From NCBI RefSeq assembly GCF_023380225.1, contig NZ_CP093362.1, positions 806,001 through 870,000 of the forward strand: a stretch of 64,000 nucleotides of DNA, given 5' to 3'. Shown piece after piece: positions 17,978 through 27,558 of the stretch. Position 1 is the stretch's first letter. Every line of letters starts with the position of its first letter. The DNA is from Apilactobacillus apisilvae. Its GTDB lineage: Bacteria; Bacillota; Bacilli; Lactobacillales; Lactobacillaceae. The notes under the pieces are model-generated. The model was given only the letters and a program-made list of their open reading frames with translations. It made no database searches and was not told where the DNA came from. A program made the position numbers and the translations under genes.

Positions 17978-18062
17978 TAAAAATCGCACTAGTTAGAATT
18001 CCAACTAGTGCGAGAAAAAAGCACTAGAAAGAATAACTGATACCAGCCATTTTTCTAGTGCT
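17978..18062 (-). terminator. Tandem, mutually exclusive hairpins in the permease leader (attenuator)
   Basis: Two minus-strand terminators stand in series before the permease RBS. The first has stem AGCACTAGAAA / TTTCTAGTGCT (18052-18062 with 18020-18030) then six T. The second has CGCACTAGTT / AACTAGTGCG (18003-18012 with 17985-17994) then ATTTTT. Both arms contain GCACTAG or CTAGTGC, so the 3' arm of the first can pair with the 5' arm of the second over 7 bp and destroy both. That is the layout expected of an attenuation switch. Confidence 0.7.
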
Positions 18063-18106
18063 CGAAGTTTTAATCATAACTAAATAATTTCTTCTGCGTA
18101 CTATAC

Positions 18107-18181
18107 TTAACAGCTAGTAATGTTAAAGAAGAAATTATTATTATCTCGTTTTATAGTCTCTATTCTATAAACAATAGTCAT
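18107..18181 (-). CDS. 24-residue leader peptide with Asn-Asn-Asn-Phe-Phe-Phe
   Basis: MTIVYRIETIKRDNNNFFF followed by NITSC and a stop. GGAGG lies 8 bases before the ATG and a good promoter lies about 45 bases upstream. The codons AAT AAT TTC TTC (18128-18139) are perfectly complementary over 12 bases to GAAGAAATTATT downstream (18083-18094). A ribosome stalled on the Asn/Phe run would therefore block this hairpin. Terminators follow. This resembles ribosome-mediated leaders such as the Leu/Phe leaders reported from Lactobacillales; the link to Phe rather than Asn is inference. Confidence 0.65.
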   Translation of the reverse strand: MTIVYRIETIKRDNNNFFFNITSC

Positions 18182-18223
18182 GATTTTAACCTCCAAATTT
18201 TATTCGTTCATTTATTTATAACA

Positions 18224-18252
18224 ATCATAACTAACTAATTAAAAAAATGCAA
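18224..18252 (-). promoter_or_regulatory. Promoter of the permease leader
   Basis: Minus strand: -35 TTGCAT (18247-18252, overlapping the next gene's stop region), 17-base spacer, -10 TATGAT (18224-18229). Start would be near 18217, giving a leader of about 265 bases before the permease ATG. Confidence 0.6.
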
Positions 18253-18255
18253 GAA

Positions 18256-19185
18256 TTATTTATTAATATTTTTAGCATTACGTTCTCTAAGTTCTTCTTT
18301 GAGCGAATCTAAACGTTGATTTAAAATAACATTAACTTGTTCATTTTTTCTAATATTATCCTGACTTCGATTAATTAATTCTTCAAGTTTAGCATTAGAA
18401 TATCCCGACATATTTTTTTGCATTGTGTAAGTATTTTGATATGCAGCTAAAACGATATTGTATCCATTCTTACCCAACTCCAAAAATCCATTCGAAGCAT
18501 TTTTCATTGTTGGATGCCTACTGAAATGATCAACATGAACCATCAAACTACGACTAACGGTATTATTCCAAAAGTTAATTAACGATCCAGCCAAAAATGC
18601 AGTAAACAAAGTCACAACACCAAAAGGTCCAGAAAATACTAGTGCAAGAATCATAACTATGATATCTTGTAAACTTCTTACTGTTTGATATTTAGTATGA
18701 GTTCTATCAGATATAATTGGTGCTATCGCATCATATGGTGAAACCCCTAACTTAGTGTTCATATATAATGATGTTCCCAAAGTAAATAAAGCAATTCCAA
18801 CGATAGCATCAACTATCATCATCGGAATATTTACTGTATTTGGAAAAATATTGGAATATATTTTAGCAAAAAAATCGATTTCGTAACCAACTAAAACCAT
18901 ATTAAAAATTGTTCCAATACCAATTTGCTTACGATCAAAAATAAAAACTAATAAAAATAATAAAAAGTTAACAATTAATTGTAATACTCCTAAAGACATC
19001 CCAAGCTTAGCCGCAATTCCAGTATTCATAGCAGTAAAAGGATCTAGTCCAACATTTCCTTTTAATAAAAAAGCTGCTCCCATTGATAAGATAGTAATTC
19101 CTGCTAAAGATACTATTGATCTTAAAAATATATCTAAAGGTTTTTTATTAGTATTCTTTGAGTCATCATAAGGCACGTTTTCCAT
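18256..19185 (-). CDS. YczE/YitT-family membrane protein with helical C-terminal tail
   Basis: 309 residues. The first 200 form five helices with family segments FLLKGNVGLDPFTAMNTGIA and TKLGVSPYDAIAP, the paired 'G-x-DP / SPYD' motifs of YczE-like proteins. Residues about 215-309 are a soluble, charged, coiled-coil-like tail (LINRSQDNIRKNEQVNVILN, RLDSLKEELRERN), longer than the usual family member of about 200 residues. Function unknown; probably a transporter-like membrane protein. The RBS is only moderate (GAGAGTG). Monocistronic. Confidence 0.8.
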   Translation of the reverse strand: MENVPYDDSKNTNKKPLDIFLRSIVSLAGITILSMGAAFLLKGNVGLDPFTAMNTGIAAKLGMSLGVLQLIVNFLLFLLVFIFDRKQIGIGTIFNMVLVGYEIDFFAKIYSNIFPNTVNIPMMIVDAIVGIALFTLGTSLYMNTKLGVSPYDAIAPIISDRTHTKYQTVRSLQDIIVMILALVFSGPFGVVTLFTAFLAGSLINFWNNTVSRSLMVHVDHFSRHPTMKNASNGFLELGKNGYNIVLAAYQNTYTMQKNMSGYSNAKLEELINRSQDNIRKNEQVNVILNQRLDSLKEELRERNAKNINK

Positions 19186-19296
19186 TAAACATCACTCTCA
19201 TCTTAAATAAGTATTACATATATTATAAATCATTAATAAAGCAATTAAAACGATTAACATTTAGACGCATTAACTTATTAATTAGAGCTAAAACAT

Positions 19297-19335
19297 AAAA
19301 AGATTGATTCTTGAAATTTAAGAATCAATCTTTTT
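19297..19335 (-). terminator. Terminator of the TetR-MMPL operon
   Basis: A perfect 16-bp stem (19297-19312 with 19320-19335; core GATTGATTCTT) with A/T runs on both sides, 9 bases after the MMPL stop. Confidence 0.9.
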
Positions 19336-19343
19336 CATTTTAA

Positions 19344-22052
19344 TTAATTTTTAGAATGTTTGCCTTCTGCTTGTTTTTTATTATCATAAGTTAATTTAAT
19401 TAAACTTGGAATCAAAATTGGAATAATAATTGCTAAGATAATTAATCCAATAATTACAGCAATTGCAACTTGAATAAGTGTTAATACACCTGATGGCATC
19501 AAGGCTGCAAATGTTCCACCTAAAATAATAGCAGCTGAGATAACAACTGTACCAATTACGGCAGAAGCATGCGTAATTTGTTTTGAAGGTGTTGAATCAA
19601 GATTACCAAATTCTCTATATTTCATCATTAAGAAGATACTATAATCAACTCCAAGAGCAATTAACATTACAAATGTAAAGAATGGAGTGTTCCAAGTTAA
19701 CATCTTTGATCCTAATAATGATGCACTAATCATTTTAGTAATACTTAATGATGTTACATAAGCAATTAGTAAAGTTCCTAAAATGTAGAATGGTTGAAGA
19801 ATAGATCTAGTAATGAACATTAAAGCAAGCATGATTCCAATAACCATAATAACAGCTGTTCTTATAAAGTCAGAGCTAGCAATATGTCTAGTATCTGAAG
19901 TCGATGCTGTTTGTCCACCAATAGCAACCTTAGTATGTGCTAAATCAGTACCGCTTAGAGTATTTTGAACTTTGGTTTGTAGGTTATCAATTTGGTTCAT
20001 TGCTGATTCAGAACTTGGATCCTTATCTAAAACCACAGTAATTTTAGCAGTTTTCTTATCTTCTGATAGATATGATTTCATAGAGTTTTTAAATGTATCA
20101 CTCTTTAATACACTTTCAGGAATGTTAAAGGTATTTGATGCTTTTGATTCAGATAAAGTCTTCAAGTAATCATTAGCATTACCCATTCCTTTATTAATTT
20201 GTTTCATACCTTCTGCTGCTTTAGCAAGTTTCTTTTGGGTTGCCTTTAATTGTTCAGCAACTTGTTTAGTATTAGAACCGATACTTCTAGTACTATCAGC
20301 AATTCCTTGCAATTGTGTTTGAAGACTAGACATTGTACTTTGTTGTTTGGAGTTAACATTTTGCAAGGCAGCACCAACAATTTGTAGTTGTTGAGAACTT
20401 AATGGTTGCTTAGCAGCAGTCATTTGACGTTGCAATTGACTTAACATTTGTTGTCCAGACATACTAGAATTTTGGCTGGAAGCAGACTTAATCGCATTTA
20501 ATGATGAGGCAATGCTCTGAGTAGAAGTTCCAATATCTTGTAATGGTGTTGTATCAAATTTAGATTCAGAAGTACTCTTTTGAATAGTTGCTAAACCAGA
20601 TTTAGCGGTTTTCATTTTACCAGTTAAATTATCTAATTGGTCATTCACATACAATTGTTCGATTGGCATTCCACTTGGTTGAGTAACTGAAGCAATTGTC
20701 TTAATTCCTTCTTGATTACTCAATTGAGTCGTTAATCGATCTAGTTCATTTAATGATTTTTCATTATCTAAACGCTTGTTAGATTGAATATAAATAGTTG
20801 ATGGTTCAGCTGTACCTTTTGAAAAATGATCTTGCACTACTAATAGTCCCTTTTTAGCAGGAACATTATTATGTAGCTCAACTGCACTATCATAGTTCAA
20901 TTTATTATGATATGAAGCAATAAAGGGAACAGTAGCAATTAATACTAAAATGATTGCTGGGATTGACCATCTAACTGAATTCTTGGATAAGAATCTCCAA
21001 AACTTGTTTTCACCTTCACCATTAAAGTTCTTTGAAGGCCAAAACATTCCTTTACCCATTGTAGCCATAAAGAATGGATTCAATGTCAATAATACAAGTA
21101 GTAGTACAGCAACTCCGACTGCAACTCCAACTGCTGATTGATAAATTGAGAATTTAGCTAATGCTAAAACTGCAAATCCAATTAACACAGAGCTACCAGA
21201 ATATAAAATTGTTTTACCAGCAACTTTTCGAGCTGATATTGCAGCGGCAACTTTATCTTTGCCTCGACTTAATTCCTCTTTAAACTGATTATAAAGAAGA
21301 ATATTGTAATCGGTTCCGATACCAAATAACACAACCACCATGAAAACTCTAGTAAAGTTAGATAATGGGAATCCATATGCTTTTACTAAGTTCATTACAA
21401 TACTCAAAGAAACAATAAATGATACTCCAACCGTTAACAATGAAACTAAAGGCACAATAGGTGATCTGAAAACAATGATCAGAACAATCAAAATAAAGAT
21501 TGCAGCAATAACTTCAGTTTTTTGAATTCCTTGTTCAGTTGATACTCTAAAATCATCATTTAGAATATCTCCACCAGTCACATATGTATTAATACCATTG
21601 GTTTTAACTACATCTTGCAATTGATTATTTACACTTTGAATTGATCGATCCTTAGTGACATTTAACTGAACTAATTCAGTTGTTTTATCTTTAGAAATTA
21701 ATTGAGATCTAGTTGCATCATTATCATTAGGAGTAGTAAGTCCCTTGATTCCATAACTAGATTTGTTATCTTTTAATTTATTAATTGTGTAATTAATTTT
21801 TTGTTGATCAGATGCTGAGATTTTCTTATTACCATTGCTGAATACAACAACAGTGTCCATCGTATTCCCAATTCCATGTCCCCATTTATCTTGAATTTTT
21901 TGGGCAACTTGGCTTTGTGAAGTAGATGGAATTTTGGTTTGGCCCTTTTGAGCCACTAAGGAAGACATATTAGGTAGAAAAATAATACTTAATACTACGA
22001 TTACAACCCATGCAACCAAACTACCAGTATATCTTTTAACAAAGTTTGACAT
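19344..22052 (-). CDS. MMPL/RND-family exporter
   Basis: 902 residues with two MMPL halves, each a large extracytoplasmic domain followed by about five to six helices. Half 1 ends in FVVVLFGIGTDYNILLYNQFKEE and half 2 in ALGVDYSIFLMMKYREF, the conserved proton-relay helix with D-Y. The second outer domain (about 400-660) is a long Gln/Ser-rich coiled coil (many SQQ, LQTQL, TKQVAEQLK stretches), as in YdfJ/YdgH-type proteins. Exports lipophilic compounds or lipids. Its ATG overlaps the TetR stop by one base (TAATG), so the regulator and pump are co-translated. Confidence 0.9.
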   Translation of the reverse strand: MSNFVKRYTGSLVAWVVIVVLSIIFLPNMSSLVAQKGQTKIPSTSQSQVAQKIQDKWGHGIGNTMDTVVVFSNGNKKISASDQQKINYTINKLKDNKSSYGIKGLTTPNDNDATRSQLISKDKTTELVQLNVTKDRSIQSVNNQLQDVVKTNGINTYVTGGDILNDDFRVSTEQGIQKTEVIAAIFILIVLIIVFRSPIVPLVSLLTVGVSFIVSLSIVMNLVKAYGFPLSNFTRVFMVVVLFGIGTDYNILLYNQFKEELSRGKDKVAAAISARKVAGKTILYSGSSVLIGFAVLALAKFSIYQSAVGVAVGVAVLLLVLLTLNPFFMATMGKGMFWPSKNFNGEGENKFWRFLSKNSVRWSIPAIILVLIATVPFIASYHNKLNYDSAVELHNNVPAKKGLLVVQDHFSKGTAEPSTIYIQSNKRLDNEKSLNELDRLTTQLSNQEGIKTIASVTQPSGMPIEQLYVNDQLDNLTGKMKTAKSGLATIQKSTSESKFDTTPLQDIGTSTQSIASSLNAIKSASSQNSSMSGQQMLSQLQRQMTAAKQPLSSQQLQIVGAALQNVNSKQQSTMSSLQTQLQGIADSTRSIGSNTKQVAEQLKATQKKLAKAAEGMKQINKGMGNANDYLKTLSESKASNTFNIPESVLKSDTFKNSMKSYLSEDKKTAKITVVLDKDPSSESAMNQIDNLQTKVQNTLSGTDLAHTKVAIGGQTASTSDTRHIASSDFIRTAVIMVIGIMLALMFITRSILQPFYILGTLLIAYVTSLSITKMISASLLGSKMLTWNTPFFTFVMLIALGVDYSIFLMMKYREFGNLDSTPSKQITHASAVIGTVVISAAIILGGTFAALMPSGVLTLIQVAIAVIIGLIILAIIIPILIPSLIKLTYDNKKQAEGKHSKN

Positions 22053-22672
22053 TAAATTCCCTCCTGTTTGTTTATATTTATTAAATCATTAGGTGCAATA
22101 CATTGTGAAGCAATAATTATTTGAGCAATTTTTTGAGGCTCCTCCGGATGATTTTTACTAATCCAGTAAACTACAATATTCATTAAATGGTCTAGCATGA
22201 TTTCCCTAACGTAATCTTTAGGTATTTTCGATGTAAATTTAAATGTTCCGTTAAATTCATTCAATGAGATATCTGTTACCTCATTAAAAATATTTTTAAT
22301 TCGTCCAATAAAATATGGATCACCATTTTCACTCAACAAAGCTGATAATAAGTCAGAATTTTCATAAAAATAATTAAGTGTTTTAATGACAATATCTGAC
22401 GGAGTAGCTAAATCATTCTTGGTAAAACTTTTAAGTTCTTCTGGAACTAAATTATTTAATACATACTTAATATCATTAAGTAACTGATCCTCAACTTTTT
22501 TAACAAGATCATCTTTATCCAAATAATGAATATAGAAAGTTCCACGACCAACACCGGCTTCTCGAGTTAAGTCTGTCACATTAATGTTATTCAAACTTTT
22601 ACCATCAATTAATTTAACAAGTGCATTAATAAGTGAAGTTTCCGTTTGTGAACTCCTTTTGTCTTGTTTCAA
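22052..22672 (-). CDS. TetR-family repressor of the MMPL exporter
   Basis: 206 residues. HTH at about 28-60 (INVTDLTREAGVGRGTFYIHY). The start is a TTG at 22672, 9 bases after GGAGG. A C-terminal ligand domain follows (FYENSDLLSALLSENGDP). The gene overlaps the pump gene by one base, the classic arrangement of a repressor and its drug or lipid efflux target; control of the shared promoter is inferred. Confidence 0.88.
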   Translation of the reverse strand: MKQDKRSSQTETSLINALVKLIDGKSLNNINVTDLTREAGVGRGTFYIHYLDKDDLVKKVEDQLLNDIKYVLNNLVPEELKSFTKNDLATPSDIVIKTLNYFYENSDLLSALLSENGDPYFIGRIKNIFNEVTDISLNEFNGTFKFTSKIPKDYVREIMLDHLMNIVVYWISKNHPEEPQKIAQIIIASQCIAPNDLININKQEGI

Positions 22673-22698
22673 ATAATTACACCTCCTAATTTAAGTTT

Positions 22699-22756
22699 TC
22701 TACTGTAGATTACAAATATAATTATAATAGATAATTTAAATAAGTCAACACGGTGT
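22699..22756 (-). promoter_or_regulatory. TetR-MMPL promoter with two dyads
   Basis: Minus strand: -35 TTGACT (22743-22748), 16-base spacer, -10 TATAAT (22721-22726). Odd-centred dyads TCTACTGTAGA (22699-22709, downstream of the -10) and ACACGGTGT (22748-22756, at the -35 edge) are candidate TetR operators; neither is confirmed. Confidence 0.5.
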
Positions 22757-22759
22757 CTA

Positions 22760-23665
22760 TTATCTTTTTTTGGCACCTAATGCCAAAATGAAAACAGTAC
22801 TTAAAACTAATAATCCCCCGATAACTTCATATCCATTAAAAGCAGTGTTTAGAAAAATAATTGCTCCTAAAGTGGCAGATAAAGGTTCAAAAGTATCTAG
22901 CATTCCAGCAATTGTTGGTGAAATGAATTTCAAACTATTGATAAAGCATAGAAACGAAGCCATTGTTCCAAAGAAAACAATAAATCCTACGCCTAAAATA
23001 GTCCCTACAGTGAATTTAGGTATATCTGTCCAAAAAGGATGAATAATAGTAAATAAGATTCCGCCGACTAACATCGCCCATCCGACAACCATTAAAGAAC
23101 TAAATTTCTTCAATAAATTCACTGGCAACATTGTCTGAATTGCACCTGCTAATGCCAACAATAGTCCAGTCGTCAAAGCTGGTGTAGAAATGGATAATTG
23201 TGTTAAATGACCCTTAGTAACTAGTAACCAAGTTCCAATCAAAGCTACTATAATCGCCGCTAGCTCAAACTTATTGGGTAATTTATGATAAAAAATTGCT
23301 GTAAAAATCACAATTAAAACTGTCCCCAAGCTTTGTAAAATAGTAGCAGTTCCCGCATTACTTAAATTTACAGTTACTAAATATAAATATTGAACTGCAG
23401 CTAATCCAAAAATAGCATACATAATAAATACGAAAACGTTCTGTGGCTTTTTCCATAATTCCAGCAAATTTTCTTTACGATAAAATTTTGAAAAAATTAA
23501 AATAAATATTCCAGAAATACTCATCTTAATTCCCATTAACCATTCTGGAGATAGATTATTATCTTGAAAAAGAAATTGAGATACTGGTCCTTGAATCCCC
23601 CATAGCAAAGCACCTATAATTGCTAAAATTGATCCTAAAAGGTGATTTTTAGTTTTATCATTCAA
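22760..23665 (-). CDS. EamA/DMT family transporter 3
   Basis: 301 residues, ten helices. It shares the EamA repeat features of the two genes at 14.5-16.5 kb (LLWGIQGPVSQFLF; TATILQSLGTVLIVIF; GMLDTFEPLSATLGA) but is more diverged. The start is TTG at 23665, 9 bases after AGGAG; an out-of-frame ATG overlaps it. Substrate unknown. No terminator separates it from the TetR promoter, so some read-through into the TetR-MMPL unit is possible. Confidence 0.87.
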   Translation of the reverse strand: MNDKTKNHLLGSILAIIGALLWGIQGPVSQFLFQDNNLSPEWLMGIKMSISGIFILIFSKFYRKENLLELWKKPQNVFVFIMYAIFGLAAVQYLYLVTVNLSNAGTATILQSLGTVLIVIFTAIFYHKLPNKFELAAIIVALIGTWLLVTKGHLTQLSISTPALTTGLLLALAGAIQTMLPVNLLKKFSSLMVVGWAMLVGGILFTIIHPFWTDIPKFTVGTILGVGFIVFFGTMASFLCFINSLKFISPTIAGMLDTFEPLSATLGAIIFLNTAFNGYEVIGGLLVLSTVFILALGAKKR

Positions 23666-23714
23666 TATGTAATGCTCCTAACTATAAAATACAATATATA
23701 TATTATTATAATGC

Positions 23715-23755
23715 AAAAATAAGAGTGTTGTAACATAAATTACAACACTCTTATT
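23715..23755 (-). terminator. Terminator after the aldo/keto reductase
   Basis: A perfect 16-bp stem (23718-23733 with 23740-23755; core AGAGTGTTGTAA) with a minus-strand T run. It lies 17 bases past the reductase stop and can also act on the other strand. Confidence 0.85.
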
Positions 23756-23771
23756 AAATATTTTTTTATTA

Positions 23772-24683
23772 TTAATCTTTATAATTTTTAGGAGAATCAT
23801 CCCATTGATCAACAGCATCCACAACTTGACCATCAGCATTATGCCAGCCAAAGTCATCATACCATAGACTACGTTTTGCTTTGTCAATAGCATCAATCGT
23901 CTTAACATCATCATCAGATAATTTAAAATCAAAGATATCTGAGTTTTGAATAATTCTTTCTTCGTGTGATGACTTAGGAATTGTAACAATTCCCTTTTGC
24001 CAATCCCAACGGATAATTACTTGAGCGACTGATTTACTGTATTTTTCAGCAATGCGCTTAATTTCAGGATTAGATAATGCTTCACCACCACCAAGTGGAG
24101 ACCAAGCTTCCATTTGGATACCAGCGTGATTATTAAATTCAAGAATACCTTTTTCTTGATTAATTGGGTTAAATTCCATTTGGTTTACAGCAGGAACAAT
24201 ATCAGTGTTGTCTAACAAGTCTTGTAATCTTTCATTATTAAAGTTAGAAATACCAATTGCTCTAACCTTGCCATCATGGTATAACTTTTCCATTGCACGC
24301 CAAGTATCAATGTACTTACCGTCTACTGGCCAATGGATTAAATATAAATCAAGGTAAGTTAAGTCTAAACGTTCTAATGTACCATTAACTGCGTCTAAAG
24401 TACTTTGGTAACCTTGATCACCATTGAATAATTTAGTAGTGATAAATAAATCTTTACGGTTCATACCTGTTGCAGCTAAACCTTCTTTAATTCCTTCACC
24501 AACACCTGATTCATTACCGTATTGTTTTGCAGTATCAATTAAGTGGTAACCCTTAATAATACCTTCTTTAACTGATTCTTTAGCACTTGTATTATCTGTT
24601 TTCCAAACACCAAGTCCTAAACGTGGCATTTTTACACCATTATTCAGGGTTGTTGTTTCTTCAAGTCCTTCTAATCTGTTCAT
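23772..24683 (-). CDS. Aldo/keto reductase
   Basis: 303 residues. The catalytic tetrad of the AKR family is complete: Asp50 (HLIDTAKQYGNE), Tyr55, Lys84 (TTKLF) and His117 (LIHWPV). GLGVWKT at the first strand and IPKSSHEERI, binding the NADPH phosphate, are present. Reduces carbonyls such as methylglyoxal or 2,5-diketogluconate-like substrates using NADPH in the cytosol; the physiological substrate is unknown. RBS GGGAGG is placed well. Probably monocistronic; galE upstream has no visible terminator. Confidence 0.92.
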   Translation of the reverse strand: MNRLEGLEETTTLNNGVKMPRLGLGVWKTDNTSAKESVKEGIIKGYHLIDTAKQYGNESGVGEGIKEGLAATGMNRKDLFITTKLFNGDQGYQSTLDAVNGTLERLDLTYLDLYLIHWPVDGKYIDTWRAMEKLYHDGKVRAIGISNFNNERLQDLLDNTDIVPAVNQMEFNPINQEKGILEFNNHAGIQMEAWSPLGGGEALSNPEIKRIAEKYSKSVAQVIIRWDWQKGIVTIPKSSHEERIIQNSDIFDFKLSDDDVKTIDAIDKAKRSLWYDDFGWHNADGQVVDAVDQWDDSPKNYKD

Positions 24684-24773
24684 AAAAATTCAACCTCCCT
24701 ATTAATTATCAAATAATATGATAAAGGTAAATATTAATGATTGCAATGATATTGAATTTATTATCATTAAATC

Positions 24774-25763
24774 TTAATTTTCATAACCATTAGGATGCAT
24801 TTGCTCCCATTTCCAAGCACTAGCAATAATATCAGCTACATTATCATGTTGTGGTCGCCAACCTAGAACTTCTCGAGCCTTAGTTGAATCAGCAATTAAG
24901 GTACTAGGATCGCCAGCTCTTCTGGGGGCATCTTCTGCAGGAATTGTTTTTTCGGTAACTTTACGAGCCGTTTCTAACATTTGTCGATTAGAAAAACCAG
25001 TGGATGAACCCAAATTAAAGATTTGTGAATTATCACCACTTAATAATCGTTTCATCGATAAAATATGTGCATCTGCTAAGTCCAAGACATGGACATAATC
25101 GCGAACATTAGTCCCATCTTCGGTGGGATAATCAGTACCAAAAATTTGCAGTTTATCACGTAATCCCTGTGCAACTTGTAAAATAATTGGAATCAAATGG
25201 GTTTCTGGATGATGGTCTTCGCCAATTGAACCATCCATCTTAGCACCACCAACGTTAAAATAACGTAATGCTGTAAATTTGATGTCATGAGCAACATCAG
25301 CCCAATGCATCATTTTTTCCATCATTAATTTACTTTCCCCATAAGGATTGGTTGGGATTGTTGAATCACTTTCTTTAATGGGGATTTGTTTAGGTTCTCC
25401 ATAAACAGCAGCAGTAGATGAAAAGACAATGTATTTAACATCATACTTATTCATTGCTTCTAATAAACTAATCATCCCATAAACATTATTATCAAAATAT
25501 TTCATGGGTTTTTCCATTGATTCTGGAACAATTGAATTAGCTGCAAAATGAATTACTCCGTCAATATGCTCTTTTTCGAAAATATTATTCAAAAATTCAG
25601 AATCACGAATATCTCCCTTATAGAAACGAGCCTTCGAATTAATACTTTCTTTATGACCTGTTGCCAAATTATCAGCAACTACTACATCAAAGTCATTGTC
25701 AATTAATCGATCAACAGTATGTGAGCCAATATATCCAGCTCCACCAGGTACTAAAATAGCCAT
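24774..25763 (-). CDS. galE: UDP-glucose 4-epimerase
   Basis: 329 residues, the usual GalE length. NAD-binding GGAGYIGSH at 7-15, catalytic Ser/Thr in FSSTAAVYG and the Tyr141-xxx-Lys145 pair (YGESK) are present, as are the GalE-specific ENNVYG-like DNNVYGM and RYFNVGGA segments. It interconverts UDP-glucose and UDP-galactose for galactose use and for wall and exopolysaccharide sugars. RBS AGGAG lies before the ATG. No other Leloir genes are adjacent, which favours an envelope-sugar role; pgcA lies 12 kb away. Confidence 0.94.
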   Translation of the reverse strand: MAILVPGGAGYIGSHTVDRLIDNDFDVVVADNLATGHKESINSKARFYKGDIRDSEFLNNIFEKEHIDGVIHFAANSIVPESMEKPMKYFDNNVYGMISLLEAMNKYDVKYIVFSSTAAVYGEPKQIPIKESDSTIPTNPYGESKLMMEKMMHWADVAHDIKFTALRYFNVGGAKMDGSIGEDHHPETHLIPIILQVAQGLRDKLQIFGTDYPTEDGTNVRDYVHVLDLADAHILSMKRLLSGDNSQIFNLGSSTGFSNRQMLETARKVTEKTIPAEDAPRRAGDPSTLIADSTKAREVLGWRPQHDNVADIIASAWKWEQMHPNGYEN

Positions 25764-25830
25764 AATTATTCTCCTAAAATTAAATAATATTGTTACCTCT
25801 CATTATAAAGGAAAAACTTAAAATAAAATA

Positions 25831-25860
25831 AAAAATCTCTCTAAAATTAGAGAGATTTTT
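25831..25860 (-). terminator. Terminator at the end of the fatty-acid operon
   Basis: Perfect 14-bp stem (25831-25844 with 25847-25860; AAAAATCTCTCTAA / TTAGAGAGATTTTT) with a two-base loop, directly after the fabF stop. Confidence 0.88.
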
Positions 25861-25863
25861 TAT

Positions 25864-27102
25864 TTAGTCATCTTCATATTTCTTAAATGCAAGAACTGCA
25901 TTATGACCACCGAAACCAAATGAATTACTGATTTCGTAATTAACTGGAGCTTTATTGTTGTCTTCATTTACTAAGTCAACTTCAACTTCAGGATCTTTGT
26001 TCTTTAATCCAACATTAACAGGCATTTGTTGACGTTGTAATGCACCAACCATAATGACAGCTTCAAGAGAACCAGCAGCCCCCAAGGCATGACCAGTCAT
26101 ACCCTTAGTACTACTTACTTTAATATGATCATTATCGGCAAATACTGATTGAATAGCCTTTGATTCGGCAGAATCATTGGCGTGAGTACTTGTTCCATGA
26201 GCATTAACATAGTCAACATCTTTAGTTGAAATTCCAGCATCTTCAAGTGCTAATTTCATAGCATCCATAGCACCAGATCCATCAGGACGTGGGGCGGTTA
26301 AATGATATGCATCACTGTTAGTACCATATCCTACAACTTCACCTAAAATGTTAGCGCCACGAGCTTTAGCATGTTCTAAATCTTCTAATACTAAAGTACC
26401 AGCACCTTCACCCATTACAAAACCATTTCTATCTTTATCAAATGGCATTGAACCATCTTCAACATTTTCAGCTGTTGATAAAGCTGATAAGGCTGCGAAA
26501 CCTGAAATACCAAGTTCGTTAACTGATGCTTCAGAACCACCAGTAATCATCATTTTAGCCTTACCATATTGGATACGTTCAAATGCATCACCGATAGCAT
26601 TAGTACCAGAAGCACAAGCAGTAACAATAGCTTGACTAGTGTTTCTAGCATCTAAATTAATAGAAATGTTACCAGCAGCCATATTAATGATTGAATTAGG
26701 AACAAAGAATGGTGAAACACGACCTGGTCCCTTTTTACTCATCTTAATAGCTTGTTGTTGAATAGTGGTTAAACCACCAATTCCAGAACCATAGATAACT
26801 CCCAGTTCTTTAGGATCATATTCACCCTTTTTCAAACCAGCTTGTTCCATTGCTTCCATTGCTGAATATACAGCGTAACGTGAAAAGTCATCCATACGTT
26901 TGGAAACTTTTTTATCTAAACGTTTTAATGGATCAAAATCTTTAACTTCAGCAGCTAAAGTTACACCAGTGTTTGATGAATCAAAATGTGTGATTGGTGC
27001 AATTCCAGTTTTAGATGCAAAAACACTATCTAAGAAAGTTTTTGCGTCGTTACCCATTGGACTTACAGCACCAATACCAGTAATAACTACACGATGTTGC
27101 AT
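25864..27102 (-). CDS. fabF: 3-oxoacyl-ACP synthase II (FabF)
   Basis: 412 residues. The condensing triad is complete: Cys163 (VTACASGTNA), His in VNAHGTSTHAND and His in GMTGHALGAAG. It elongates acyl-ACP with malonyl-ACP in type II fatty-acid synthesis. It follows fabZ after 12 bases, with RBS AGGAGG. In many lactobacilli fabF sits in the middle of the locus next to fabG; here it is at the distal end behind the PPTase and a second fabZ. Confidence 0.96.
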   Translation of the reverse strand: MQHRVVITGIGAVSPMGNDAKTFLDSVFASKTGIAPITHFDSSNTGVTLAAEVKDFDPLKRLDKKVSKRMDDFSRYAVYSAMEAMEQAGLKKGEYDPKELGVIYGSGIGGLTTIQQQAIKMSKKGPGRVSPFFVPNSIINMAAGNISINLDARNTSQAIVTACASGTNAIGDAFERIQYGKAKMMITGGSEASVNELGISGFAALSALSTAENVEDGSMPFDKDRNGFVMGEGAGTLVLEDLEHAKARGANILGEVVGYGTNSDAYHLTAPRPDGSGAMDAMKLALEDAGISTKDVDYVNAHGTSTHANDSAESKAIQSVFADNDHIKVSSTKGMTGHALGAAGSLEAVIMVGALQRQQMPVNVGLKNKDPEVEVDLVNEDNNKAPVNYEISNSFGFGGHNAVLAFKKYEDD

Positions 27103-27114
27103 AAGAAATTCCTC

Positions 27115-27558
27115 CTATTTACGCTTTTCATTAGGAACAATAAAAGTTAGTTCTGCTTGGCAGGCTTTTTTGTCGCCAACATAAGCAGTACAGTCAACCA
27201 TTCCCATATTACTCTTTTGTTTACCCATAGTAACTTCGAAACGAATAACGTCACCTGGACGAACAATTTTTCTAAATTTAGCTTTTTTAATTTCTCCTAA
27301 GTAAGCAGTCTTATCCTTATATTTTTCACTCTTTAAAATTAAGATAGATGCCACTTGTGCCATTGATTCAATAATTAAAACCCCTGGCATAACTGGATTA
27401 CCTGGAAAATGTCCTTGGAAATAATTTTCATTAATTGTTACGTTTTTAGTAGCAACAATGCTTTCACCGGGAACTAATTCATCAACCCTGTCAATATATA
27501 AGATTGGGAATCTATTTGGAATTAAATCCATAATTTCAGTTGTATTTAAAACACTCAC
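27115..27558 (-). CDS. fabZ: 3-hydroxyacyl-ACP dehydratase FabZ (catalytic), GTG start
   Basis: 147 residues, hot-dog fold. The catalytic His50 (FQGHFPGNPVMPG) and Glu64 (IIESMAQ) are both present, unlike the paralogue at 32123. It dehydrates 3-hydroxyacyl-ACP to trans-2-enoyl-ACP. The start is GTG at 27558 with AAGGAG 8 bases upstream. A 205-base gap separates it from the PPTase gene; the gap is AT-rich and may hold a promoter for fabZ-fabF, though none is clear to me. Confidence 0.94.
   Translation of the reverse strand: MSVLNTTEIMDLIPNRFPILYIDRVDELVPGESIVATKNVTINENYFQGHFPGNPVMPGVLIIESMAQVASILILKSEKYKDKTAYLGEIKKAKFRKIVRPGDVIRFEVTMGKQKSNMGMVDCTAYVGDKKACQAELTFIVPNEKRK

Noticed and set aside
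26348..27184. Two plus-strand ORFs over fabF/fabZ
   Set aside because: Antisense to well-identified genes and without RBS or domain patterns.
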